Below, piece by piece: positions 30,599 to 38,585 of a stretch of DNA of 38,595 nt (positions within the stretch are counted from its first letter, which is position 1; the number at the start of each line of letters is the position of its first letter). The position numbers and the translations under genes are program-made. Location: NCBI GenBank assembly GCA_017436705.1, contig JAFSCP010000038.1, forward strand, positions 1-38,595. The letters run 5' to 3'. Under the pieces are notes generated by a model, which was not told the origin of the DNA, did not search any database, and worked only from the letters and a program-made list of their open reading frames with translations. Source of the stretch: Bacillota bacterium. Lineage in GTDB: Bacteria; Bacillota; Clostridia; Peptostreptococcales; Anaerovoracaceae.

Positions 30599-31145
30599 CT
30601 GTGATATTCTTTAATATTTTAGATGTTCTGTAAAGATATACAATCTTTGTGATGCTTATAATAATCAGGCAGATTGCACAACCGCCGGCTACAACTGATG
30701 CAATTTCTGCAGAAACAAAGACTATGAAAATGCTCAGTAATGTTATACCATAAACACCGATATACCATTTCCACAGGACGTCCCATTTCTGAGACTGTTC
30801 CGGGTCAATGTCCTCAAGTACTGCCTGATGTCCGCAGTATTCTTCATACTCGCAGACAAGTGCACATATCGCCGCCGGAAATCCGAGCAGAATAGCCATT
30901 CCGTCTGTGTCCGGAAAAATCACATCTGTTGCAAAACTGCATACCACTGCAATCACACCGCACTTTCCGGCATTACCGTAATTAGCACAGTTCCTGCTCA
31001 TGGTCCAGAGTACAACCGCGTAAATAAGTTCGGGTATGTAATCCACCAGAAAGCCCAGAACAGACAGGAACAGAAGCCCCATTATTTTTTCGCTGAGGGA
31101 TTCAGTATTCTTCGCAATCACAGCAGTCTTATCATCAGTGCCCAT
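30576..31145 (-). CDS. Four-helix membrane protein, unknown family, paralogue A
   Basis: 189 residues, about four or five membrane helices and a charged loop in the middle. It shares clear features with the next gene upstream: a DYIPELIYAVVLWTM-type first helix, a Cys followed by a Y, then YEEYCGHQAVLEDIDPEQSQKWDVLWKWYIGVYG in the loop, and KIVYLYRTSKIL at the end. I recognise no known domain. It begins 2 nt after the stop of its paralogue, so they are one transcript. A candidate AGAAGG site for ribosome binding lies in the end of that gene. The function is unknown. Possible oligomer partner of the paralogue. Confidence 0.75.
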   Translation of the reverse strand: MGTDDKTAVIAKNTESLSEKIMGLLFLSVLGFLVDYIPELIYAVVLWTMSRNCANYGNAGKCGVIAVVCSFATDVIFPDTDGMAILLGFPAAICALVCEYEEYCGHQAVLEDIDPEQSQKWDVLWKWYIGVYGITLLSIFIVFVSAEIASVVAGGCAICLIIISITKIVYLYRTSKILKNITEKSTGVS

Positions 31146-31147
31146 AA

Positions 31148-31708
31148 TTATACCAACCTTCTGATTGTATTATCCATTCTGTACAGATATACAACCTTCC
31201 TGATTTCTGCAACAAGCACTGCAATTGCTCCTGCAATAGTCACGATTGCACCGACAGGCGGTATTATTAATATCAGAACCATGCTGCATATAAGCACGCT
31301 GTAAGCAATCATCATCAGTTTCCAGAGTTGTTCCCACTTGGTTGACAGTTCATCGTCAATTCCCACCATCATTTCTGCATGACCCTGAATTTCAGCATAC
31401 ACTGACACCAGTGAAAGTACTGCCGCCGGAACTGTCAGAATCAGACTGCCGACAGCCTCTTCTTCAAAAAACATGCCGGAAGCCAGAGTGAGCAGTGCTG
31501 ATACCAGAAGGCAGAAGCCTGCGGTCTTATAACTGCTGCATTCTTTGCCCATGTACACCAGTGTCACAGCATAAACAAGCATCGGCAGCGTGTCAAGTAT
31601 GAGACCTGCAACAGCAGCTGCGAAAAGTACAGTATAAAAGGTCTTGAGCTGTGCTGCACGGTGAACCGCTGTCATATTCATTTCTTCTCCATAAAACATA
31701 TTGCTCAT
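31148..31708 (-). CDS. Four-helix membrane protein, unknown family, paralogue B
   Basis: 186 residues with the same plan as the following gene: DTLPMLVYAVTLVYMGKECSSY in the first helix region, YAEIQGHAEMMVGIDDELSTKWEQLWKLMMIAYS in the loop, and KVVYLYRMDNTIRRL at the end. The two proteins are diverged paralogues in tandem. AAAGGGGG precedes the ATG by 7 nt. It lies 55 nt after the penicillin-binding protein gene and is perhaps part of that operon. No domain is recognised. The Gly-His and Lys-Trp pairs kept in both loops are the best candidates for functional residues. Confidence 0.75.
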   Translation of the reverse strand: MSNMFYGEEMNMTAVHRAAQLKTFYTVLFAAAVAGLILDTLPMLVYAVTLVYMGKECSSYKTAGFCLLVSALLTLASGMFFEEEAVGSLILTVPAAVLSLVSVYAEIQGHAEMMVGIDDELSTKWEQLWKLMMIAYSVLICSMVLILIIPPVGAIVTIAGAIAVLVAEIRKVVYLYRMDNTIRRLV

Positions 31709-31763
31709 AATAAGCCCCCTTTCTTCTTTTTACAAACACTTAATTTGTAATATTTTACCACAT

Positions 31764-33110
31764 CTATTCTGTCTTGTCCAGTCTCCTGTGTACTTCCTGC
31801 AGTACAGTGTTGGCAACAGGTCCTGCAACAGCTGAACCGTAGCCTCCCTTTTCCACGCATACCACGAAAGCATAATCACCGGAAAATCCGCAGAACCAGC
31901 TGTTGGGTGCCTGCCCTGCTGCTTCCGCAGTTCCCGACTTGGCGTGAAGTTCAAGACCCGGATATTTATCATCGCCGTAGGTTTCCACCACATTATTTCT
32001 CATCATTTCCTTAAGCTGGCGTGCGGTCCCTGCATCAAGAAGGCTGATGCTTCCGTCACTTGCCCTGTAAGCGCCCAGGAACCCGTCTTTTTCCAGTATG
32101 AGACAAGGGTTGGCCGCAGTTCCTTCGCCGGCAATTGCCCCCATGTAAACCATCATGGACAGAGGATTCACCTGATCTTCGAACTGCCCGATTCCGGCCC
32201 AGCCCAGATTGATATTCTGTGTATCAAAGTTAAAACTTCCCGCTGCCGTCCTGATTCCGTCAATATCATAGCGGCTGGTCAGTCCCAGTTTTTTTACATA
32301 TTCCGACATAACATCACTGCCCATTTCTACTGTCAGTGAAGCAAAAGCCCCGTTGCACGACTTGGCAAGAGCGCCGCTGAAATCCACTTCACCGTGAACA
32401 TAAGGGCAGGTAATCTTTTCACCTTCAATTTCATATGTTCCGTCGCAGGTAAAGCTCCACTGGTCCAGACCCTCAGTCTGCTCGATGGCAGCCGCTGCTG
32501 TGACCAGCTTGAAAGTGGAGCCGGGAGTATATTTTGCTGAAAGAACTTTGTTCAGGTATGTTCCTGATTTTACAGCAGAAGCATCATAATCTGCCGCAGG
32601 ATCAACTGCAGGCGTGCTTACCATACAGACAATTTCCCCGGTCCGCCAGTTATATACCCCTACAAAGCCCTCACGGCCCGCCAGAACGCGGTAAGCTGTC
32701 CTGTTTAGTTCTGCGTCGATTGTGAGCATAACCTTTCTTGAAGCCCCAAACAGAGGCTCATTGGTACCGTTTATTATGTTATATCCGGCCATCTGGCTTC
32801 TGAATGCCAGGTTAGCTCCGGTTGTTATATTATATCCTTTGTCACCTGTCACATGGCAGACCGCCCTTCTGAGCTCTGCATCCTCCAGGTAGTGAATTCC
32901 GTCCTCATCATTTTCCATAAGACGGATGTTGTTTCTGTCATGGACAGCCCCTGCCGTCAGCTTGCCGTCTTCATAAATATGCTGGTTGGCATAAAACGAT
33001 GCCCATGCAGCGCCGTCACAGGCCAGTTTATATATGAAAATCCCCAGTCCTGCTACCAGCATCATGGCAAGTGTCAGACATAAGAATGCACGTCCTTCTA
33101 ATTTTTTCAT
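31764..33110 (-). CDS. Class B penicillin-binding protein (transpeptidase)
   Basis: 448 residues. One N-terminal membrane anchor (about 9-29), a short pedestal region, then a transpeptidase domain with STFK (Ser198-Lys201), SCN (251-253) and KSGT (391-394), all three active-site motifs intact. It crosslinks peptidoglycan outside the membrane. It is smaller than FtsI/PBP2 proteins of 600-700 residues and resembles the PbpA-type partner of FtsW/RodA genes. Its ATG overlaps the stop of the FHA-FtsW gene by 4 nt, so the glycosyltransferase and transpeptidase are translationally coupled as a pair, typical of SEDS-bPBP complexes. Confidence 0.92.
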   Translation of the reverse strand: MKKLEGRAFLCLTLAMMLVAGLGIFIYKLACDGAAWASFYANQHIYEDGKLTAGAVHDRNNIRLMENDEDGIHYLEDAELRRAVCHVTGDKGYNITTGANLAFRSQMAGYNIINGTNEPLFGASRKVMLTIDAELNRTAYRVLAGREGFVGVYNWRTGEIVCMVSTPAVDPAADYDASAVKSGTYLNKVLSAKYTPGSTFKLVTAAAAIEQTEGLDQWSFTCDGTYEIEGEKITCPYVHGEVDFSGALAKSCNGAFASLTVEMGSDVMSEYVKKLGLTSRYDIDGIRTAAGSFNFDTQNINLGWAGIGQFEDQVNPLSMMVYMGAIAGEGTAANPCLILEKDGFLGAYRASDGSISLLDAGTARQLKEMMRNNVVETYGDDKYPGLELHAKSGTAEAAGQAPNSWFCGFSGDYAFVVCVEKGGYGSAVAGPVANTVLQEVHRRLDKTE

Positions 33111-34852
33111 CGCTTTGCCCCTCCTTTCACCGCAAGGCTGGCCTTTTCACGGGTATCAGCCGATTTCACGAAAGCAAGGAGCGCCCAGGAAACGATCATG
33201 CTCGTCCCGCCATTCGATACAAACGGGAAAGTAACGCCTGTAAAAGGCATCAGGTCCACGCAGCCAAACACATTGAGCATGGTCTGGAAAACAAACATAG
33301 ACATGGCGCCGCAGGCTGCAATGGTGTAATATGTGGAGCGTCCTGCCATGATTGACCGCACTGCAAAGAATGCCAGAGTCACAATGGAAAGGACCGCCAG
33401 CACCGCAATAATCAGCCCCCACTCTTCAATGAGCATGCCGAAAACCATATCAGTATCTGCCGCAGCCACCTGCTCCAGCCATCCGTTTCCGGCGCCCACT
33501 CCGGCCAGTCCGCCGCTTGCCGCCGCGCTCATGGTTCTGGTCTGCTGATAGCCTGCCGCATTGACAAGCTCAGGATCCCAGGCATTGCCCCATGTAGCGA
33601 AACGCTGTGCCACATAAGGCTTGAATCTGATCACCATAAATCCTGCTGCTGCCGCAGCACCGCTTATTAAAAACAGTTTTGAAAAGTCTCCGCTTCTGAG
33701 GAAAGATATTATCAGGAAAGTAACGAAAAAGATTATAGCCGTTCCGAAATCCCCCATGATTCCGAGACAGCCCAGGCAGTAAGCAGAGAAAGCCATGAAG
33801 ACCCACAGGTTTTTCTTCTGGAAAAGCTCATCCAGGCTTGCTGCACCAATCCACACAAAGGCTACCTTCACAAGTTCTGACGGCTGGAAAGTATATCCGC
33901 CTATTTCAATCCAGTTCTTTGCCCCGAAACCGATGGTTCCCCATGCCAGATTGGCAGCAAGAAGCGCTGCAGATACAGCGAAAAGGAGCCATCTGAAAGC
34001 CTTGGAAATTTCCAGGTTTCTCAGCACCACGCACATTACGAACATGACCACTACACCCATAGCAATGGCAGCAGCCTGTTTGAAAAGGGCTGCCGGTGCC
34101 GAACTGGCCACCACAGCCAGACTCAGTGTGGACAGGAAAAATGCTATACACTCCATTTCGAAGCCTGTCCTTCCGGCCGCTCTGAGCACTCCCGTGTAAA
34201 CCCACATAAGCACGCAGAGTCCTCCGATGGATATTATAATCTGCTCCAGATATTCAGGCCCCATGGCAATCCAGAGCTGGAAAACAGTCAGTATCTGAAA
34301 AAGAGTCAGCGCTGCCAGAGTCGGCCCCGCTTCCATTACTTTGGTGTCGGACCTGCGCATAGCCATATTGTTGTTTTTTTCTTCCACACTGATGGGCATC
34401 AGTGTAAATTCAGTGAGCCCTGCTCTGAGGACATCGCCGTATTCCAGTTTTATAGGCGGCCCCATTTCCTTTTCCTTGCTTATCTTAAGGTCCTCAAGAT
34501 ATGTGCCGTTCTTGGAGCCCAGGTCCCTGTACGTCCAGGTGCCGTTTGTTCCCCTCATGAGCAGACCATGGTTGCGTGAAAGGGCGCTGTCTTCAGCCCT
34601 TATGTCGCAGCTTTTTGCACGGCCGATGACATTTTCCCAATGGGTGACAGGCACGCTCATATCGCTGACAACATTGAAAAATCCGCCTTCTGCCGGCTCA
34701 TAAGTTGTAATTCTCATGTATGCCCATACTTCTGCCGGGTTTTTTGAGCGCACTAAAGAAAGAATGCACCGCGTCAGTATATACGCTGCCAGCCCTACGA
34801 ACACCCACCGGACAATCCGGGTATATAAAATTGTAACTGTTAATTCTGCCAT
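33107..34852 (-). CDS. FHA domain fused to a SEDS glycosyltransferase (FtsW/RodA/SpoVE family)
   Basis: 581 residues. A membrane helix lies at about 11-32. An FHA domain (about 72-153) has IGR (76-78), SRNH (92-95) and GSKNGT (112-117), which normally bind phosphothreonine. About 10 membrane helices follow (165-570). The SEDS catalytic region reads AAADTDMVFGMLIEEWG, with the conserved Asp and Glu present. SEDS proteins polymerise lipid II into glycan strands. The FHA domain suggests control by a Ser/Thr kinase, none of which is encoded in the window. AGGGGGA precedes the ATG. The partner PBP gene overlaps its end. In Actinobacteria, FHA proteins are often separate genes next to ftsW. Confidence 0.92.
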   Translation of the reverse strand: MAELTVTILYTRIVRWVFVGLAAYILTRCILSLVRSKNPAEVWAYMRITTYEPAEGGFFNVVSDMSVPVTHWENVIGRAKSCDIRAEDSALSRNHGLLMRGTNGTWTYRDLGSKNGTYLEDLKISKEKEMGPPIKLEYGDVLRAGLTEFTLMPISVEEKNNNMAMRRSDTKVMEAGPTLAALTLFQILTVFQLWIAMGPEYLEQIIISIGGLCVLMWVYTGVLRAAGRTGFEMECIAFFLSTLSLAVVASSAPAALFKQAAAIAMGVVVMFVMCVVLRNLEISKAFRWLLFAVSAALLAANLAWGTIGFGAKNWIEIGGYTFQPSELVKVAFVWIGAASLDELFQKKNLWVFMAFSAYCLGCLGIMGDFGTAIIFFVTFLIISFLRSGDFSKLFLISGAAAAAGFMVIRFKPYVAQRFATWGNAWDPELVNAAGYQQTRTMSAAASGGLAGVGAGNGWLEQVAAADTDMVFGMLIEEWGLIIAVLAVLSIVTLAFFAVRSIMAGRSTYYTIAACGAMSMFVFQTMLNVFGCVDLMPFTGVTFPFVSNGGTSMIVSWALLAFVKSADTREKASLAVKGGAKR

Positions 34853-34864
34853 AATTCCCCCTGT

Positions 34865-34893
34865 AAAAAAGACAGGCTCTAACGCCTGTCTTT
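34865..34893 (-). terminator. Terminator hairpin just upstream of the FHA-FtsW gene
   Basis: On the minus strand, AAAGACAGGC (34893-34884) pairs perfectly with GCCTGTCTTT (34877-34868), followed by a T-run to 34865. It ends 13 nt before the FtsW ATG. It probably stops the DUF3169 transcript; FtsW expression must pass or bypass it. Confidence 0.85.
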
Positions 34894-34922
34894 ATTGTAT
34901 CATAAAACATCCCTTTTGAAAA
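34894..34922 (-). promoter_or_regulatory. Candidate promoter of the FHA-FtsW operon
   Basis: On the minus strand, TTTTCA (34922-34917), a 17-bp spacer, then TACAAT (34899-34894) with extended TGA. Predicted start near 34887 lies within the first arm of the terminator hairpin, so such a transcript would lack most of that arm. Confidence 0.45.
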
Positions 34923-34939
34923 TATGTCCCTGTATTTGT

Positions 34940-35773
34940 CTATTTCCCTCTTTCCAGTCTGCGGGCTTCTTTCATATATGCCAGTGTCATTACCAGCCAT
35001 ACCAGTGATACTGCCATAACAGGCATCATACCGGTCTGTAAGAGCATTCCGAGAACCGCAAAGAAAATCCAGAGGATAACACAGCACAGGACACCTGCCT
35101 TGTAAGCTTTGTAGGCTGACTTGTATATCATTGACTTTTCCAGTTCATCACAGCTTTCTTCCCATTTCTTCTGGAAATCCTTATCGTAGACGCTGCCGTT
35201 TTTGGACGGATTCATAAGTTTTTCCATGTCCACAATAATCTGCTGCTGCTTGATTTCGACAAAAATCGACACCATAAATACCACTACGGTTGCTATTGTA
35301 ATAACCGGACTCTTGATCCAGATATAGTCCAGCAGTATTGACATAAACGCTCCGAAAAACATGAACTGCAGTATCTGGGACACGCTCTGTATAATAAGAC
35401 TGTCAGAAAGAATCTGTTCAATCCGTTCCCCGGCTTCTTCATCAATTTCTCCGTCTGTTGCTTCAGACAGTGCTCCGGCATACAGTTTCTTGGCCTTTCT
35501 GATGTTGAATCCTGTCAGAAAGATTCCCAGCAGTCCTGCTCCGATTACCATCCAAGGAGTTATCTCAAACATGATATTATGGAAAAATCCTGAAAGGCCT
35601 TCTTCCATGCCGTTCTCCTGAAGGTATATTATTCCGACGCCAAGACACAACCCAACTATACCGGCCACAATAATCATCGGTATGAAAAATTTCAGTGCTT
35701 TTTTATTCTGTGCTTTGTTTTCAATCTGTTTTTCTAATGTTACTATGTCTGCATTATTTATTTCCTGTTTCAT
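34940..35773 (-). CDS. DUF3169-family membrane protein
   Basis: 277 residues. After a short cytoplasmic start with a coiled-coil-like ALEK/NKAQNKKAL stretch, six predicted membrane helices are arranged as pairs (about 30-50, 70-95, 150-170, 175-195, 225-245, 250-270), with a charged, Asp/Glu-rich loop between the second and third. The family is of unknown function and usually lies next to a small XRE regulator, as here. An ATG at 35791 is open, but the one at 35773 follows GGAGG at 9 nt. The start overlaps the XRE gene by 20 nt, so the pair is coupled. Confidence 0.85.
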   Translation of the reverse strand: MKQEINNADIVTLEKQIENKAQNKKALKFFIPMIIVAGIVGLCLGVGIIYLQENGMEEGLSGFFHNIMFEITPWMVIGAGLLGIFLTGFNIRKAKKLYAGALSEATDGEIDEEAGERIEQILSDSLIIQSVSQILQFMFFGAFMSILLDYIWIKSPVITIATVVVFMVSIFVEIKQQQIIVDMEKLMNPSKNGSVYDKDFQKKWEESCDELEKSMIYKSAYKAYKAGVLCCVILWIFFAVLGMLLQTGMMPVMAVSLVWLVMTLAYMKEARRLERGK

Positions 35774-35981
35774 CTCCTGCTTCCTCCTCATAATAAAAAA
35801 TATCCTCTACCCTCGCGTTGCAGATTTTTGCAATTTTAAGTGCCAGTGTTACTGACGGCGAGTAATCGCCTCTCTCAATCTGACTGATGGTCTGCCGTGA
35901 CACTCCTGCCAGCCTGCCCATCTCCGTCTGGTTGACTCCTATAAGTCCCCTGTATTCTTTAAGTCTGTTATATAGTGGCAT
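35754..35981 (-). CDS. Small XRE-family regulator (Cro/CI type)
   Basis: 75 residues, almost all helix-turn-helix: LKEYRGLIGVNQTEMGRLAGVSRQTISQIERGDYSPSVTLALKIAKICNARVEDIFYY. Such short YozG-like regulators commonly precede DUF3169 genes. AAGGGG lies upstream of the ATG. Two near-identical palindromes lie over its promoter, which strongly suggests autorepression of the XRE-DUF3169 operon. The effector is unknown. Confidence 0.9.
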   Translation of the reverse strand: MPLYNRLKEYRGLIGVNQTEMGRLAGVSRQTISQIERGDYSPSVTLALKIAKICNARVEDIFYYEEEAGDETGNK

Positions 35982-36029
35982 AAATGTTCATCCCCTTTGT
36001 TTTTAACTTATTCGACGCGCTTCGACATA

Positions 36030-36084
36030 TTTTGACAACTTTACTTGTCAAAACCATAATAACATTGACAACTTTACTTGTCAA
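36030..36084. promoter_or_regulatory. Twin palindromic operators over the XRE-DUF3169 promoter
   Basis: TTTTGACAA-CTTTAC-TTGTCAAAA (36030-36053) and TTGACAA-CTTTAC-TTGTCAA (36065-36084) share the same 20-bp core. Their centres are 33 bp apart, about three helical turns. On the minus strand, TTGACA (36084-36079), a 17-bp spacer and TATTAT (36061-36056) form the promoter. One operator covers the -35 and the other the transcription start near 36049. Confidence 0.88.
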
Positions 36085-36103
36085 CTGTTTTTTTACAGGC
36101 AAC

Positions 36104-36130
36104 AAAAAACCCCGCGCAAGGCGGGGTCTT
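36104..36130 (-). terminator. Terminator of the APC permease gene
   Basis: On the minus strand, ACCCCGC (36126-36120) pairs with GCGGGGT (about 36115-36109), followed by TTTTT. It is 12 nt past the stop codon. Confidence 0.85.
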
Positions 36131-36141
36131 AATCCTGAAAT

Positions 36142-37569
36142 TTATTTCTTATTCTTATTAACAGCGAAACCTATTACCATTACAACTGCGAAAACAATCA
36201 GATAGAACAGTACAGGGCATGCGAATGTGCCGTTTGCTGCTGCAGCCTTATAAGGCAGGTAACCGTGAGCATAAACTGCTGCAGATACCATGCAGATACT
36301 TGCTACAGTTCCCAGACCAGGAAGCACGAATCTCTTGAATGCAGACAGGTCAGTTGCTTTCTTCATGAAACCGATGAAGATAGGAATGTAGAAAGCATAG
36401 ATAGTTACAATCGGAAGCTCGGAAGAGTCAAAGCTGAAAATTCCGAACCACTGGAATGCACCTAAGTTTGCGCCGAAGAAGTACAATAACCAGATTGCAC
36501 ACATAAACAGACCAATAATTGCAGAGTTGGAAGGCATGTTTGTGTATTTGTCAATGCTTCCGAAAACTTCAGGTCTAGGGCCTTCCTTACGGACTGCCAT
36601 AGCGTACATAGCTCTTGTGCTGGCAACCATAAGGCCGTTAAGTGTACCCATACAGGAAATTGCAATGAACAGGTTGAGTACAAGACCAAGCTTGGTACCG
36701 AAGATGTTTGTGAATGCAGTTGTTGCGCCGTCAGCCATGAGAGTTTCAACGGATGCACCGCCTGCAACACCGATGTAGTATGCGATATATGTAACAATAA
36801 TAATTACGCCGCCTGTGAGAAGTGCAATAGGAAGGTTTCTCTTGGCATCTTTGATTTCTGAATTGATGGAAGTTGCAATAATCCAGCCTTCAAATGCGAA
36901 GCTTGTTGCAACTACTGCAGAAAGAAGGGCACCGTCAATAGCCTGTCCTTCATAAGCCATGTTTTCAATGAGCTGTGCATCTTCAGCAGTCAGCCCTACG
37001 ATGATACCAACCACTGCCATGAGGATGAGCGGAATCATCTTGATAACAGTTGTGGAAACCTGGAAATGACCTGCAAGCTTTGGTGACAGAGCATTCATGG
37101 CATAAGCACCGCAGAGCAGAAGCAGTGCCAGAATCATAGTTTCAGGTCCGATAACGCATCCGCCCTGATCAGCAGGAATGATAAGCTGTACGCCAGGGAA
37201 CGCAGATGTGATGAACACCATTGTGTATCTTGCGGAAACCCATGCAAGTACAGAAGTCATTGACGGATAATAGATAAAAGTTGAGAACCATGCGAGAGCG
37301 TAGCCGTACTTAGGGCCTACAGCCGCTTCGCCGTAGTCAACCAGACCATTTACTTTTTCATATTTTGTAGCCAGAACAGAGAAAGCAGTGATACAGCAGA
37401 GCATAATAGCACCACCGATAATCCACGCCCAGATACCCAGAGTAAGGTCGCCTCCGGTTTTGTTTAAAATGTCCTGCGCTTTGAAGAATACACCGGAACC
37501 GATTACAATACCCACAACCATGCAGATAGCGGTAACCAGTCCGTATCTTTTCTGAAGACCGTTTTCCAT
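36142..37569 (-). CDS. APC-superfamily amino acid permease
   Basis: 475 residues with 12 predicted membrane helices. The N-terminal GLVTAICMVVGIVIGSGVFFKAQDIL has the unwound-helix GSG motif that binds the amino-acid backbone. FAFEGWIIATSINSEIKDAKRNLP is typical of helix 6 and the loop in the LAT/exchanger branch. These carriers import or exchange amino acids; the substrate is not evident. AGGAG is 11 nt before the ATG. It has its own promoter and terminator. The EamA transporter gene lies upstream on the same strand, separated by 75 nt. Confidence 0.92.
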   Translation of the reverse strand: MENGLQKRYGLVTAICMVVGIVIGSGVFFKAQDILNKTGGDLTLGIWAWIIGGAIMLCCITAFSVLATKYEKVNGLVDYGEAAVGPKYGYALAWFSTFIYYPSMTSVLAWVSARYTMVFITSAFPGVQLIIPADQGGCVIGPETMILALLLLCGAYAMNALSPKLAGHFQVSTTVIKMIPLILMAVVGIIVGLTAEDAQLIENMAYEGQAIDGALLSAVVATSFAFEGWIIATSINSEIKDAKRNLPIALLTGGVIIIVTYIAYYIGVAGGASVETLMADGATTAFTNIFGTKLGLVLNLFIAISCMGTLNGLMVASTRAMYAMAVRKEGPRPEVFGSIDKYTNMPSNSAIIGLFMCAIWLLYFFGANLGAFQWFGIFSFDSSELPIVTIYAFYIPIFIGFMKKATDLSAFKRFVLPGLGTVASICMVSAAVYAHGYLPYKAAAANGTFACPVLFYLIVFAVVMVIGFAVNKNKK

Positions 37570-37606
37570 TTTTTACTTATCTCCTAACATAAAATTTCAT
37601 TATACT

Positions 37607-37636
37607 ATAATACCATATAACATAAGTGAAATACAA
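37607..37636 (-). promoter_or_regulatory. Promoter of the APC permease gene
   Basis: On the minus strand, TTGTAT (37636-37631), an 18-bp spacer, then TATTAT (37612-37607) with extended TGG. Confidence 0.6.
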
Positions 37637-37644
37637 GCGGAGTT

Positions 37645-38496
37645 TTAACTTTTACTGCATTTTTCGTCCCAGATATTATAGAAAATTACAGCGCCGAGAA
37701 CTATAATCCCACCTGTCAGGGCGAATATACCCGGAATTTCACCATAAAACAGTGCAACCCACACAGGATTAAGCAGCGGCTCAATCATGCCGAGAAGTGA
37801 ACATGAAAGAGGACTTATAAGCGACGAAGCCTTTGCGAAAAGTACGTAAGGAATACCCAGCTGAACAATACCCAGAATTACCAGGAAAATCACAGCCCGT
37901 CCGTCCAGATTCACATGGCCTGAGACAATTCCCACAGGCAGACCAATCAGTGCTGTCATCATATGAGCGAAAAGAATGCCGCTCATTTTAACCGCCATAT
38001 CATCAATTTTTGCGTTGAAAATAAACATTGCGCCCATGAAAGTACCGGAAATGATAGCCACAAAATTACCTGCCATGCTGCCCAGATCCAGCTCATCCAT
38101 GAAGAAAAGCAGTATTCCGGAGAAAGTCAGGGCAACCACGCCCACTTCCATTTTTCTGAGTTTCTGACCGAGGAAAAGCGCCGAAATAATCAGTACCACT
38201 GCCGGTGACACATACTGAAGTACGATAGCATTGGCCGCTGTAGTCATCTTATTGGCGCACACGAAGCATGTAACGCAGCCGCAGAGAGAGAGCCCCGCTG
38301 GCACAGACTGACGGTTGAACTGAACCTTCATCTTGCTTGTGTACATGTAAAGCAGTACCACCATGCTGGAAATCAAGCTCCGCCCGCCGGCAATAAAAAA
38401 CGGATTGCAGTCTATATATTTCATAAGAATACCGCCTATGCTCCACATTACGGCACAGGCTACCATCAATAATTCACCTTTTCTTTTGTTACTCAT
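37645..38496 (-). CDS. EamA/DMT-superfamily transporter
   Basis: 283 residues with ten predicted membrane helices in two EamA repeats of about 140 residues: MVACAVMWSIGGILMKYID to FLGQKLRKMEVGVVALTFSGILLFF in the first, and VAIISGTFMGAMFIFNAKI to YGEIPGIFALTGGIIVLGAVIFYN in the second. DMT carriers export amino acids, nucleosides or other metabolites; this one is unassigned. AGAGGCG precedes the ATG. A good promoter lies 37-65 nt upstream. Confidence 0.9.
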   Translation of the reverse strand: MSNKRKGELLMVACAVMWSIGGILMKYIDCNPFFIAGGRSLISSMVVLLYMYTSKMKVQFNRQSVPAGLSLCGCVTCFVCANKMTTAANAIVLQYVSPAVVLIISALFLGQKLRKMEVGVVALTFSGILLFFMDELDLGSMAGNFVAIISGTFMGAMFIFNAKIDDMAVKMSGILFAHMMTALIGLPVGIVSGHVNLDGRAVIFLVILGIVQLGIPYVLFAKASSLISPLSCSLLGMIEPLLNPVWVALFYGEIPGIFALTGGIIVLGAVIFYNIWDEKCSKS

Positions 38497-38532
38497 TTTG
38501 TCGCCTCTTATTGGAAATTATTTTACCAGTGC

Positions 38533-38561
38533 ATTTTACACTATTTACGAAAAAAGTTCAA
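38533..38561 (-). promoter_or_regulatory. Promoter of the EamA transporter gene
   Basis: On the minus strand, TTGAAC (38561-38556), a 17-bp spacer, then TAAAAT (38538-38533). Predicted start near 38526, leader about 30 nt. Confidence 0.65.
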
Positions 38562-38579
38562 TAATGTATGAAACCCGAT

Positions 38580-38585
38580 AAGGAG
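38580..38585 (+). promoter_or_regulatory. Ribosome-binding-site-like sequence at the right edge
   Basis: AAGGAG lies 10 nt before the window end, at the distance for a plus-strand start codon just outside. It suggests a gene divergent from the EamA transporter. Confidence 0.4.

Noticed and set aside
31147-31155. TGGTATAAT on the minus strand just before the ATG of membrane protein A
   Set aside because: It is part of the last codons (Leu-Val-stop) of paralogue B, and a start about 7 nt downstream would fall inside the next gene beyond its ATG.
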